A program made the position numbers and the translations under genes. A stretch of 64,000 nt of DNA from positions 22,588,258-22,652,257 of the forward strand of contig JBBMNZ010000001.1 in the NCBI GenBank assembly GCA_037954325.1, in the 5' to 3' direction. The stretch's first letter is position 1. The number at the start of each line of letters is the position of its first letter. This stretch comes from Fistularia commersonii (lineage: Eukaryota > Chordata > Actinopteri > Syngnathiformes > Fistulariidae). This document shows, piece by piece, positions 11,386 through 23,775 of the stretch. The notes under the pieces are model-generated. The model was not told the DNA's origin. It was given only the letters and a program-made list of their open reading frames with translations, and made no database searches.

Positions 11386-11521
11386 TCAGTCCAGCGGGGC
11401 GGCGTGGCACAGCGTGACGATGTCTGACGGGAAGCAGTCCTTGAGCAGGATCCCCCGGTCCCTCTGGCAGTCCAGCTCCCCGATGAAGCCGTACCAGTAG
11501 ATGACGAGGCCCGGCCCGAAT
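11386..11521 (-). CDS. cdin1: cdin1 last coding exon and stop (C-terminus)
   Basis: The coding part is 136 bp. It reads (R)FGPGLVIYWYGFIGELDCQ, then RDRGILLKDCFPSDIVTLCH and AAPLD before TGA (bases 11386-11388). Human reads FGPGLVIYWYGFIQELDC and ends CHSIA, so this protein is about two residues longer. The acceptor is GGCGCCTTAG. The exon sits 28.0 kb away from the previous one. Plus-strand frames through it are antisense shadows. Confidence 0.96.
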
Positions 11522-11957
11522 CTAAGGCGCCAAAGCAAAGAAACAAAGACGGTGATTTAGGATTTGAAAAAGAATGAAATAAGACAAAAGGAAAAAAAAA
11601 TGAGACTCTCAAGACCTATGCATGAAAGAGAGCATCTACTAAGTATTTTCCTTTGATCGCCATCCAGGAAATTTGCGCTCAATCAAACAAAAGGCAGCCG
11701 GGATGATTAAGATCTCTCTGACAGGGTGATACACTCTCGATCACATTACAATGGCAGCGAAATAACAATAATGTGTGAAACAACAAAACACTACCAAGGC
11801 CTCCGGAACCTGCCATCGGAAGCCCTTTTTGGTATATGGCGGAGCACACAGAGTTCAGCCCAACGTCTGGGACTTAAACACTGCATCTGGCGGTTAATGT
11901 TTGCCCCTCCAACAGCATCCAGCTGTTTCATTCACGTCCGCTTTGAAATCCTCCGTC

Positions 11958-11994
11958 AGAAGAAGAAGAAGAAGAAGAAGAAGAAGAAGAAGAA
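11958..11994. repeat. GAA trinucleotide repeat
   Basis: About 12 units of AGA/GAA in the last cdin1 intron. Confidence 0.95.
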
Positions 11995-12648
11995 AACAGC
12001 CGTAGTTTGTGAGAAGTAGTTCCCAAGACTTGTAAACGACTTTACAGGCACCTGAGAAATCAGGTTCATTTAAATGTTAGGTGTTTATTCCACCCTTCCC
12101 ATTCTGCCCCTCCTCTATCCCATTATATCTCACCTACTACACACCTAAAGGCCATCTGAAAGGTGCAGAAACAATTAAAACAGGAGTTCTTCAGTGAGAA
12201 TGTGCCGCGTTATTCACTACCTCTCCTAAAGAAGGTCGTAAATCATCTTTCAAGCTATTTATTAGACCCCAAAGAGCCACCAGTGGCCCCTCTCTGCCTC
12301 TTATAGATCATACCTTTTCTTTGAACATTAGCTGCCATGAATAAAGACATGTCACAGTTGAACTCTGAGCAGAGAGCACCTCAGCCCCCACATGCAAACC
12401 CAGATTCAGGGATTTGTGTGTGTGTCTGTGTGTGTTGGGGGGTGTGGGGGGGACTGACAGCACAACCGTCCCAGCAGAGAGACGCTCCATCCACAGATAG
12501 TTAACAACGCTGCGAAGGCCTCGGGGGGCCTGGGGCAGGAAGCCGGCGAATGGGCCGCATCGAGCGGAGGCTCGGCTCCAAGGTGAAGCGCATAAAACAT
12601 CACCTAAAAATAATCAGTGACCCCGGGTGATGTTTTTTAAATACAACA

Positions 12649-12650
<2 letters not shown>

Positions 12651-12686
<36 letters not shown>
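12651..12686. repeat. CA microsatellite
   Basis: About 18 CA units. Confidence 0.95.
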
Positions 12687-12688
<2 letters not shown>

Positions 12689-13114
12689 TTAGTTTTTGGT
12701 TCGATTATGATTTATAAGCATTACGTACACCGAGACGGTTGACCTTACAACCTCGACAAGGAATTTTAACATCACGAATGATAAATGTCCGGACAGGAAC
12801 TGTTGCCAAATATGTAAGCATGTGCGTACGGCGCTGTGCGATGCTGACAGGGCCTTGAGGCAATGTGAGTTCCACATACAGTTCTTGCAAAAATAATAAA
12901 TAAATAAATTAAAAAAAAAAGTGACTATACAAGCACAAGTCACGAGCCCCCCACCCCCCGAGAGGCCCTTGCAGTCGTGCATCCATCCCCCATCCGTGCA
13001 TCTTGTTTTTTACTGTCTGTGATTTACTGTGCTGTATCTATGAGCAAACAGGCCAAAGCTAACAGCCCCAGAGAAAGTCCCACATATGCACGCTGGAAGT
13101 TCACCACTGTGTCA

Positions 13115-13215
<101 letters not shown>

Positions 13216-13799
13216 CTGAGAGTGCTGCACGGAGCTCAAGTCCCTCACAAACCAGAAAAAAAAAAAAAAAAAAACTTACCGTTTCCATGGTCAATGGCTA
13301 TGCATGACTGCCAACTCTTAATATGGAAATGTTATGGAAACAAAACCTAAACATTTACATTAGATGACTTTGGAAAAGGGGTTACGCTCTTCTTTATATT
13401 CTGCCGTGGCGCTGTGTGCATTTCCTGCGCTCCGGACGGCGAGGTGAGGCAGACATGGGAAGAAAGGGGGGAGACCGGTCGGTCGGCGCGGAGCGAAGAG
13501 AGGCAACCTTCCGAAAAGGTTAAAACTGTACATCAACAGATAAGGCGGTGGTGTGTGATACATCACGTCCCGGGTCTGTCAGGGGAGGCTGAGCACAAAT
13601 TGAAACAAGCAAAAATTATAAACACTGGGGAGCCATGTCACCAAGGCCTCTCCATACCGTAAAGAAAATAAATGGACTTTGAATCTTACTCAGAATTAAT
13701 ACTACAGAGACCTTGAGGTACAATCATAGACTGGGAGTAGAAATAATAACATTAAGAGGGGGAAGGGGGGGGGGAGAAAAAACGGTCGAGGGGCCAAGC

Positions 13800-14120
13800 C
13801 TGAGCTGGGACCTACAGTCTGAGAATCTCCCTAATAGTTGAAGCGGCCTCTGAAAACTGCACGGCAATTATAAATGAGCAGTATTTTCTGCTTTATGTGC
13901 TTTAATAAAGTCCCTCTGAAACAATGTGTGAAGTCATGAGTGCGCTGACCGAGGCTCACTTAGAATTTGTAGGCAAATTGTGGTTCATTATGTGGGCTGG
14001 CTCGCTTTAACCTGGCGTGTGCTTATTACACACACGCACCACATCTGAGTCGGAGTCAGTCATCTTCCAATAAACACCTAACTACTGTATATAACAAGTT
14101 GGTGAAATTGTTTGTGAAAT
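13800..14120. promoter_or_regulatory. candidate regulatory block
   Basis: Unique 320-bp block with CAATTATAAATGAGCAG, TGCTTTAATAAAGTCC and CAAATTGTGGTTCATTATG words, between simple repeats of the last intron. No exon signals are in place. Confidence 0.28.
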
Positions 14121-14838
14121 GTAGCTAATTTCAGGACGGGGGCCCCTTGACAGGCCCCGGGTGCAGATCGCGGCTGCCAGCCATGCTTTAGTTGGTGTTA
14201 ATGAGCGGGTGCTGGTTGCATTTAAAGCAGGTGCCGAGCGGCTCGCGGTGGCAACTTAATGAGAGGAGAGGCGGCCGAGAACAAACACCCTTGAAAGGAG
14301 GCGAGGTGGTGTTATTAGTACCTGCCGGAGCACGCAGACAGCCACGGAGCCATAATGCAGATCAATACATCTCACAAATAAATACTATAGCCCAACATAC
14401 TGTAAGTGTATAAATATTTCCTGCAAAATGCATAAAATATATATATATATCATATTTTGAAGGAGATAGCTATGTAAAAATACATCAATCTAAATCTATA
14501 TTAAATGAATAAATATCTATATAAAAAGAATATAAAAAAATATAAAATGTATATAGATCTCCCTCTATATAAATATAAGAAAAATATTAAAATCTATCGC
14601 TCTATCTTACAGCTTATACAGTACATGAAATATTGATCACAAAGTTCACCATATTCTAATGACCCAAGGGGTCACTTTGGAATTGGTTAAAATACTGAAA
14701 CAAACTAGCAAACAAACAAATAAATAAAATGTATTAAAAGGCAACGTGTGACCCCCACTCACTCTCATTTTATGGGAACTATAAGGTTGCTTGTAAATCA
14801 GAAAGCTCCTTCTCAGCTCTCCCAAAAATCAAAACAAC

Positions 14839-14863
14839 AAAAAAAAAAAAAAAAAAAAAAAAA
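14839..14863. repeat. poly-A run of 25
   Basis: Twenty-five A in a row, without a recognisable retrotransposed body in front. Confidence 0.95.
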
Positions 14864-15849
14864 CACTCAGTGTACAGGTTTAACGTTGCTGCCAGACACA
14901 CAGATCGAGGTTAATTTGATCCGCCATTTTTAGTGAGAAAACGTTGGACCCCGACTGTAAGCGGAGCACTTTGGCTTGAACCCTTTAAACGACATGATGA
15001 ATTATCAATAAAATCAAGAAGAATTTATGCTCGAGTTAAAATGGCCTCACTTAATTTTACATACCGCACAGACCTATTTTAAACAAACTCCCTGGCAATA
15101 ATTTAGGCAGTGTAAGCCTCCACCTGCGGGTGAACTCTCTGTCTCCGAGGTCCCCCCACAAAGGCCTCTTTGTTTTCGGCATCCATACATCAGGTCACAA
15201 GGTAGGAAAGCAAAGCACTCCCAGAACCTTTGCCTTAAGTTAGCCAGTAAGCTGCCTCGAATGCAGGGATGCAACCTGCAGAGTATGGGTCGCTCCTGGT
15301 CACTCTGCGGCAGCCAACAGGAGGGAGGGGATTTGCTTAACGTTCAAATAATGTTTCTGTGCACCATGTGGGGCTTTTTTTTGCGGTGGAGGTACAACTG
15401 ATGGCTACACACCCCGCTCTGTGCATTCTAAAGGCCATTGCAGAAGCCTACATTTGTTGCCAGTCAGTCCCGATGATGAAGATGCCGCAGATGACGCAGC
15501 CTCCTTGCACACAAATGGGATGTTTAAGCGCTGACTCTGCCTAGAGGGGCTTCCTCCGACAGGGAGGTAAATAAACCCCTTGCAACAAATTGTGTGTCCT
15601 ACTGTCCATAAATAACAGGGGATGAACGGAAGAGTTCGCCTCCTCCATGCAAGTTATTAACAAGAGTGAGCCTTGGAATAGCACACAGACTTTTCTTCCC
15701 CGACCTCCCACTTTTGTCTTTGCGGGGCGAGCGATAAATTCAATTTTTGCTCAGGTATCCACAGTACACATGCGAGGCAGCCGTAACTTAAAACGAGTCT
15801 TCCGAACCTACGAAAGCATTGTAATTAAGGCTGAATAAAAAGCAATGGG

Positions 15850-15878
15850 AAAAAAAAAAAAAAAAAAAAAAAAAAAAA
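15850..15878. repeat. poly-A run of 29
   Basis: Uninterrupted A run. No gene-like or SINE-like body was recognised on its left side. Confidence 0.95.
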
Positions 15879-16224
15879 CATTTCCCACTAGGTGCCTCAA
15901 CATTTTTATGTCGCCGAGGTACAGAAATAAAAAGTGACACGCACGTGGTTCGTCTCTGTCACCGCTGGAGGTGGCATGTGTGTTTTTATGTGTCGGTTTG
16001 TTTGTGTATTGTGGAGATGGGTGGGTGGGTGGGTGTGTGACTTGCGAGGTGAGCGGGAGGTCATGTCCGGTGAGTGTTTCACGATTTGTCTTGTTTTCGT
16101 TGAGAGGTGAATTTACACCCACCGGTGCGAGATTATCAAGACCAGAACGGAGATGAGGATTACCGCACGCTATCTTGTTGCCGTAGCAACCGCTGTGACC
16201 TCTGGGGGCAGGACGCGCCCCGGG

Positions 16225-16560
16225 CCTGCTGATAAGGCACCAATTAGTCGGGCCTTCAGCTAATCTAAAACATCAGATCACTCCAAGCACAGATTTATGT
16301 TACTGACAAAATCAAATATCATCTTTTGATCTGCGGATGCCTTGATACTGATTTTATCATAAAAATTATGGCCGACTGCAGAAGTTACGATAGATTACAC
16401 TTAACCTGCATTTCTGATGCATGGAAAAATAAGTTAGCAGTATACACCTTGAATGAAATAATATTTAACAGTCATATCTGTAGCTTAATTATAAAAATCC
16501 CTGTTTTGTACGATATTTGTAAAAAGGAAATTCCCTTATCAATATCACAAAGGGACTGAT
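16225..16560. promoter_or_regulatory. candidate regulatory block
   Basis: Unique block starting CTGATAAGGCACCAATTAGT and containing AAATCAAATATCATC, TGATACTGATTTTATCAT and several TTAATT cores. The small plus frame 16326-16559 is unrecognised. Confidence 0.28.
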
Positions 16561-18999
16561 TGACCCCAATAATTAGATTAATCAAATCAGTTTAATTTTT
16601 GAATTAACTGGTGTTTTTTCTATGAAACTACCAAGTGTTTGAGGAACAATATGCGTGTTTTAAACACATTCTGCATGAAAGAAAGAAATGTTAATCAAAA
16701 ATCAATTTCTTTTATGTCTCCCTCATCTTCTTTGAAAACACACGCAAATGAATATCAGCATTTATTAATGCATTCCAGTTGGAACGCGCATGCATGATTC
16801 CTAGCTTCCTAAAAAGAAAAAAAAAGGCCTCCTTTCCGATGGGGAGCCTTAATCAATGTTTGGAAATTGTTAAATCCCCTAAACGAGCATGTCGCGTACC
16901 ACATTAGCATCAGATATCTGAGGGACACGTGTGTTTTTGGTCCCCTATAAGTCTATTTCTTCACGGTCCAACACACTCTGACAACCACTGGTCTGTCTTG
17001 GATGTGGAGCAAAACTAAACAGAGCGTGATCCCACCTTTTCTTACTTCCTGCTCTGTGTTCAGATATGGTTCCAACCAGGTCATCACAGGACTATGGCAC
17101 AACAATCTGCGCTGAAGCTCGGTTGGAGTTGCGGAACAAGCCAAGCCTGCGTGATATTCGCCCTCCGGCTAACATCAAAAAGACATTATTGGTTTTGTGT
17201 AAAACAGTATGTTTTAATTAATTTAGCTTTTAGAATATGAACACTAAGAACAAGAATGATTCTCTGAGCGAAGCTATGCAAGGATTAACATTCAGATGAA
17301 CCAAGAAGACCAGATCTTTTCCCAGGCATCGACTCTCCGTCCTCTATAATGACACTTTACATCACAGAAATGGCTTGATCTCTTCAGTTATGACACCCTG
17401 AGTGGGTATTCATTTAACACCTGAAGCTGATATTATTAAATTCTATTACAGTGGTGGCGTCAAATGATTTCTCCTATATGACCGCCGCGCCGTGACGATG
17501 AGCCCGGAGCACGTCTCTCGCGAAACATTTAAAAAGCAAACACTGGAAAGAACTGCTGTGCATTTGATTGTAAGTCACATGGGAGGTAAAACAACCGAGC
17601 AAATATTTAAAGAAAAAAAAGAAGGGCAATATGCTGACCGAACACTAAATTAGAGGGGATCTCGAACTCCTGCACGGAGCTAGGAAGCTTCCCATCGTAA
17701 AGGGCAAACAGTCCGGGGGCTCGGAGGCTGTGCAGACAGAGGAGCAGAGCGTCAGGGGGATACATGCTCCTTTAACCTGTTTTTGTGAACTCCCAGCAGT
17801 GCTAGCCGATAATTGCCACCTGTCTCTAGGGACGCACAGTCAAAGACAAGTGGAGGGACAGCCATTTTGTCTCCGGCGCTGCTTCTCGCCCTGCGCAGCC
17901 CCCGGACCCTAATCCTGCCCTTAACCCCGACAGCTAACGTGTTTTCAATTTAGGATGATCCCCTGCTACAGCCACAGCCCTAATCAACAACAGTTTGCAC
18001 TGTAATCCTATCTGCCCTTGCAAGGGCAGCATCAGCCTGACCGGGCGCCTGCAAACCTGATGTGTCCAGCCGTTGTTTTGGAGCACATGTGTGTATATGA
18101 TATCATGTATATATATGTGAGGTCACAGGATGTGTGCCCAGTGCTCACTCGCCGGTTTGTTGTCCGCACACGATGTTATGATACGGAAATAGACGTATAA
18201 ACATCCAGACACCGCGAACGCTCTCGGACACGAAAGTTTGCGTTATGATGCTGTCCCGGTGATGAGTGTATATAAAAGAGTCCAAGTCTCTGCTCCACTT
18301 TAAAAACAATTTAAGGTCGACTGTAGACTTCGAAATGCAGGAATATAGCGTTTCGTGACTGCATGGAACATCTGTAACCCTATAAATTCATGTCGTATTT
18401 TAAGGAGAGGGGGACAGGGTGGGCAATTATATTGACAAAAAACAACACGTAATAATAATATAACAAAAACCATATCTTATAATTTGAAATTTAAAATAGT
18501 AAGAGTAGTCACCATTATCATCATCAACAACTACGACAACAACAAATAATTATTTAATATGTAACTTGTTTATTTATTTATTAATTATTCATTCATGTTT
18601 TATTATTATATTATAATAAAATGTATAAAATACTGTCCAACTTTGGGTCAGAATGTGAGGGTTGTTATATCCTGGATTACTTCTCCGTAAAACTTTTATT
18701 TGGGTGGGTCATTAGTTGTTTTAGGAACTCTGTGGCTTTAAGTTTTGGGATCATTATAAAAAGACATCTTGAAAATAGCTTATCATCCTTTAATTCTTTA
18801 GTTTTCAGAAAAATTGTCCACTTGGCCGTGAGTTAGTTAGTTAGATGTTAGTTAGTTAGGACTCCATTTAAAATCCGAAAACCATGTGATTTACTACCAC
18901 CGCGCAGACATCTTGACATGTACTCAATTTAATTTTACGACAGATGCTTTATGTACATCGCATTTCCTTCCTTGCGGTTTCTTTATTTTGCAAAGAAAA

Positions 19000-19240
19000 T
19001 GATTGTACAAATACACATTCAGTCGTAATCAAACCACAATTTCAAATGGCCCTTGGGATCTTAAAGACCATTAGAATGCAAAGTTTGGTGTGGAGGCAGG
19101 TGTGAAAGTTTGTTGCGTTGGGCCTTGTGGCCTCTGCATCCTTGAGTAAGACCCTGCCCCAAAATTAGAGTATGGCCTCTAATGTCTCCCTGGGAGAAAA
19201 AGAGGCCTGGCTTTCGTCCAAGTCAGCACCTTTGGAAGTG
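19000..19240. promoter_or_regulatory. candidate regulatory block
   Basis: Unique block with CAGTCGTAATCAAACCAC and GACCATTAGAATGCAAAG words and no simple repeats. Confidence 0.25.
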
Positions 19241-19680
19241 CAGTCGTGTTACCACCACTAAATCAACATGTCAGCACCCGGCCCACTAAACTTCTTCACC
19301 CAGACTCCAGCGCTCACAGCTACCCCACACACCTAATGAATTGGTGTGAATGCCCATCTGTCTGTGAAAATGAAAAGGAGACAGAAGACACGGAGAAAAC
19401 AGAAAAAAACCTGATTTCTTTTTCGGGCCGTTCAGGTTGAAACCTTCGCCGGACACGGAAATTCGGCTGGCGCTCGGGACGGACGGGCCCGGTGCCAGAG
19501 CGGCCGATGGCACCCCTGCCGTCGACCTTGGCCTCTGCTTCCAAATTGGTACTGTCCCAAATTTCGAAGGGAGCGAGTTTGGAGACGGACATGGGTGAGG
19601 GGCCGCAGAAAAGCCGTGTGCTTACTCTGCAGTCTGTTTACATTCCTGAGGGTAATTTTAGCCCCGGGGGGTGGAGAGGG

Positions 19681-19800
19681 GAAGGTGTGTGTGTGTGTGT
19701 GTGTGGGGGGGGGTCCGAAATGTCGTTGGGGCTTGTCAGTGTTTGATAGGTCAGCCGGCGCAACGGCGGCACCTGGACTTGTGGGTGGTATACACACACA

Positions 19801-19839
<39 letters not shown>
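19681..19839. repeat. paired GT and CA microsatellites
   Basis: A GT run (about 19684-19705) ending in a G run lies about 90 bp before a CA run (about 19793-19839). The two are inverted relative to each other and could pair. Confidence 0.9.
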
Positions 19840-19840
<1 letters not shown>

Positions 19841-20285
19841 TATATATTATATTTAAAAAAATACTTTCAGCAGATAAACGACAGGAGGTCTTCTGCCACT
19901 CAATAATTTCAGAGATTTTAGGGGGGGGGACTAGCCCCCTTACAAAGATATCAATATCTGCTTTGTCTGAAACCAGGCTAGAAAACTATAAACACACGCC
20001 AAAGCGGAGGCCTAGCATAACACCCACACAGGCCAGAGCGGAGCTGTGGTAACAGGCCAACCACAGAGCTCCGTTAGCTTTGGACAAGACACTTTAACCT
20101 TATTGTTTTCACTTCAGATCCGAGGTGCAAATCTAATTTCATTGTAGTTTTTAAAAATTTGCTACACAAACAAAACAATAATCCTTGCTCATGGAGTGGC
20201 TGAGGGCTTCTGTGTGCCGCTGGGATTTGTCTTCTTATTACTCCCAGCCCAAAGTGTCCCTTCAAAGGGCACGAGAGAGGGAATG

Positions 20286-20288
<3 letters not shown>

Positions 20289-20338
<50 letters not shown>
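20289..20338. repeat. GT microsatellite
   Basis: About 25 GT units. Confidence 0.95.
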
Positions 20339-20340
<2 letters not shown>

Positions 20341-21189
20341 ACCATGTTCACGTGAGTGCACGTGCGGGAGACCAGAGGAGAGGCAGTGCAAGGGATGGAA
20401 AGAGGGAGTCTCCGAGCTTATCGAAACTAATTAGGCGAGGGATGTGGATGGAAGTTAAATACTGGGCTACATGTAATGAAAGAAGCAGAGTGGGGGACAT
20501 TTCGGGGTCAGGCCCACACCAAACAGTGGTCCTGAGGCAGTCTGGTATTGATTTTCACTTGTTTGGGGATGAAGGTAGACGGGTGGAGTGGGGGAGCTGT
20601 AAGAAAGAGAGCGAGTGAGAGAGAGAGAGAGTCAGTCAGTCTAAGGGTCTCATGAGTTGTCAACTTGACAGTTTAACCCCTTTCAGAGTAGAACACACAA
20701 ACAGAAGGATCTCCTCGGCTGACAGCGTTGATCTGCCATCGCGATGACACTGCAAAGCCGCGCACAATGCCCACACAGGAGAAAGGAGTGTGAATGTGTG
20801 TTTTTTTTTTTGGGGTGGGGGTGAGGGGGATTGATGATGCATTAATGCAGAGCTGCATTCCTGAAGCATTAGTTATAGGTAAATAAATATTTGCGCTACT
20901 TGTTTTCAGAAGAAGATTTCAGAGGTAGAGGTGATCATTCGAATGCTGGACGTTATGTTCATATTTTGCAGCCTGTGCGTTGAAAACATAACTTTAAAAT
21001 CTACTTAGAGAATTTAGAGCCTCGGAAAAGTTATTCACTCGTCGAATTTAGCATAATAGTGTTTGTCAACATATATTTGAACTAAAATGTTTTCAATATC
21101 ATGCATTTTAATGCTCTTAACAAAGAAAACAAAATATCTTTCATCACAATTACTAATAATTACTGAAATTCAGTACTTTTTTATTGGAC

Positions 21190-21486
21190 AAATATGCATG
21201 TATTTAAATATGCATGTGTATATATGAATATGCATATGTATACATATATATGTATGTGTGTATATATGTACACATCCACATATATACACATGCACTCATG
21301 TCACTACACTTTCATATATATATATACATATTTATGTACATATGTGTACATATACATATGTATATAGACAAATTTACATATGTGTATATACATGTACAAA
21401 TACACATAAACACGCATATACATACATATATTCAGATATGTGCATATACACACACACACCACACATATGTATGTATATACACAAAC

Positions 21487-21532
<46 letters not shown>

Positions 21533-21535
21533 TGA
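21190..21535. repeat. 345-bp mixed TATG/CACATA simple sequence with a GT array
   Basis: Nearly continuous alternation of purine and pyrimidine built from TATATG, TGTATA and ACACAT words, ending in about 22 GT units at about 21488-21531. Confidence 0.9.
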
Positions 21536-21894
21536 TGCAAGATATATCCCTAAAACCCCTCTTCAGTTAAGTGACTGTGGTTAGACCTGAAGCTTGCGGT
21601 TTCTTTGGCGTGGACTCCAAAGGCTCACTTAAAGTGGATCACCATTTTAAAAAGGAGGGTTGGAGGGTCCCTGATAAAGGTGGGCGGAGGGGAGGTCCGC
21701 CAGCACACAGATGTCAGTACTCCTCTTTTGTCACTCATTGTGTGAGGACTGTCACCCCGAGCGCCTTCCCTCTAATGTCGCTAAACACTTGAAGACCCCC
21801 TCAGACTGCAACCATGCATTGTCACGTAGCTAAAAGAGACTCTGCTCGCTGGGCCGCGAAACGGAGACCCCAACTTTCTGGTATACTTTGAGAA

Positions 21895-21947
21895 AACACA
21901 CACACGCAAGCACACACACGCACACACACACACGCACACACACACAC
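21895..21947. repeat. CA microsatellite with CACG interruptions
   Basis: CA units broken by regular CACGCA words. CG steps within an alternating purine-pyrimidine run. Confidence 0.9.
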
Positions 21948-21949
21948 CA

Positions 21950-22170
21950 GGGGGCTGATAGTCACAGCTAGGGCTGGCCGCATCAAATTAGCTTGGCCCC
22001 TTTTGTCCCGATTAAGGCCTGGGAATACTCCATCATGACTGATTCTACGGGGTCCCTCACTTGTCAGGAGTCGTCAGAGAAACAGGGCCTGGATACACAC
22101 AGCTGACAGGTAATCTTAATGTCTTCAATTAGCCCAATTAGAACTGTCATAAACAATTCGATAAGTGCTC
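21950..22170. promoter_or_regulatory. candidate regulatory block with MEIS/TGIF consensus site
   Basis: TGACAGGT (22104-22111) fits the MEIS/TGIF consensus TGACAGST. A second core in reverse (CTGTCA, 22144-22149) lies 34 bp further on, with CAATTAGCCCAATTAG between them. The composition is unique and typical of developmental enhancers. Confidence 0.35.
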
Positions 22171-22249
22171 GACCAACACAAACAGAAAAACACGCACAAG
22201 TGCACACAGAAGCGTGCGCGCACACATGCACACACACGGGGAGTCCGCG

Positions 22250-22480
22250 GGATATTAATGAGAAGGGTAATGGGTATATCAGTGGACTTTTGTTTCCGAG
22301 GAGGGGTGTGTCCCCGTCCCTGGCTCTCAGCTGTGCGCTGCTGGCTGCTACCTGGTCAGTTCAAATTGTACCATCTCCTTTCATTAGCGCATCGCCGGCT
22401 GAGAATCTGAAAGGCCGTGACAAAATTCATTTGAGACGAGTGGGAGCAGATTGCCTGAAGCAGGTGCTATAAAGGGAGAT
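22250..22480. promoter_or_regulatory. candidate regulatory block
   Basis: Unique sequence with GATATTAATGAGAAGGG, TCATTAGCGCATCGCC and GACAAAATTCATTTGAGAC words, between CA-rich stretches. Confidence 0.25.
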
Positions 22481-23479
22481 AAAACAAAAGCAGCACCTTT
22501 TTGTGGAGCTCCACGTGCAAGTGCATGCGTGTGTGCGTGCGTGCGAGAAAAGCTTTTCCACGGTCGTCACATTCTATTCTTTTTTTCCTTGCTATGGTAG
22601 ATGGGTAATGACAGAAAAGTGTTATTGGGGGAGAGGAAAAAAAAAAACGGATGAAAGGAAGAACGGGAAAGAGGAATCGGACCCGGGCACGGAGAAAGCG
22701 TTTACAAAGCTGCGGTGAAATGTAAATATTGTTTTTAGTATGACGAAACAGACCAACACCTTTCTGTGCAGAGGAAGTGCGATAGGCAACTTTGTTTGAT
22801 TTGGTCTCTCCTTCTTACTATCTTATCACAAATTGCAAAGGCGACACCCAATTTACATCCTCGGCTTTTGTCCTTTCACTGTTTCTTTAAATTCGTCTAT
22901 TTGCGTTCGCTATCCATTCCTTTTTGTCCCGGCGTGCGACACGTTTCACAAAAAGTTGAAGAACCGCGTTTTGACAATACGCATTCCAGGCAAAGTTAGC
23001 ATCAATATTTGAGCGAGAAGTCTGCAGCGTCAGGGCCTTGATCTTCAGCGCCGAGGCTCGAAATGCCCCACATCAAGCGGCGACGCTGACACTTTGGCGC
23101 TCGCACACTCCTCTCTGGGCATCCGGGCAAAATAAAAGAACAATCAATACTGAGGGTTGCGGCTAAAACCGAGAAATACTGTATGCTGAACGGTGAAATC
23201 CCAAGGCGCGTTTTCATTCAAGAGGTAAAAACTGGGATGAGAGGACAAACCCAACTGCTATCAGCGAGATCGACGATGGACCTCCAACTCCACTTCTGAT
23301 CTTTACCTTAAGTGACAGCCGGAATGCAATCCAGGAAGGGAAAAAAAGAAAGACAGAAAGAAAGAGAAAAGCCGTCACCGGGAAGTTGTAATAGGAAATT
23401 GCTCTTGGCAACTATTTGTTCTAGCACCAGATTTTTTTCGTCTTTATGCCAACCCAGCAAGCCCCCACTGGAAAACAGG

Positions 23480-23775
23480 GCAGGTCCCCCTAATGAGTAA
23501 TCTATTTCAAAGCAGTCGTGTCTGGGCATGACAGTTTACTGAGAGGCTTGAAGAACTGGTAATTACCAGTGTTACGGGGCAATTAATGCATATTACACTG
23601 TGGCACTCATAGCAGTGACTGTCAGCTCCCCAATAAAAATGAGCACTCTTCAGCTAAAGGGTGACATTAATTGGGCCCTTAATGACTATGCAGAGGAACC
23701 AAGCCAAATAGGAACAAAACAGTGGAATCGCTCTGACTCCAGCAGAGGGTTGGAAATTGGACTAAAAATGAGATT
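23480..23775. promoter_or_regulatory. candidate regulatory block with 16-bp homeodomain palindrome
   Basis: ACTGGTAATTACCAGT (23555-23570) is an exact palindrome around TAATTA. It is flanked by TGACAG (23529-23534) and CTGTCA (23619-23624), and by AATTAATGCATATTAC and ACATTAATTGGGCCC. Unique sequence throughout. Confidence 0.4.

Noticed and set aside
10871..11500. 209-codon plus-strand open frame, longest in the window
   Set aside because: It is antisense to the last cdin1 exon, has no recognisable domain and lies in CpG-rich DNA, where stop codons are rare by chance.
11247..11612. 121-codon minus-strand frame over the last cdin1 exon
   Set aside because: Same DNA in the wrong frame; the frame giving FGPGLVIYWYGFI is the real one.
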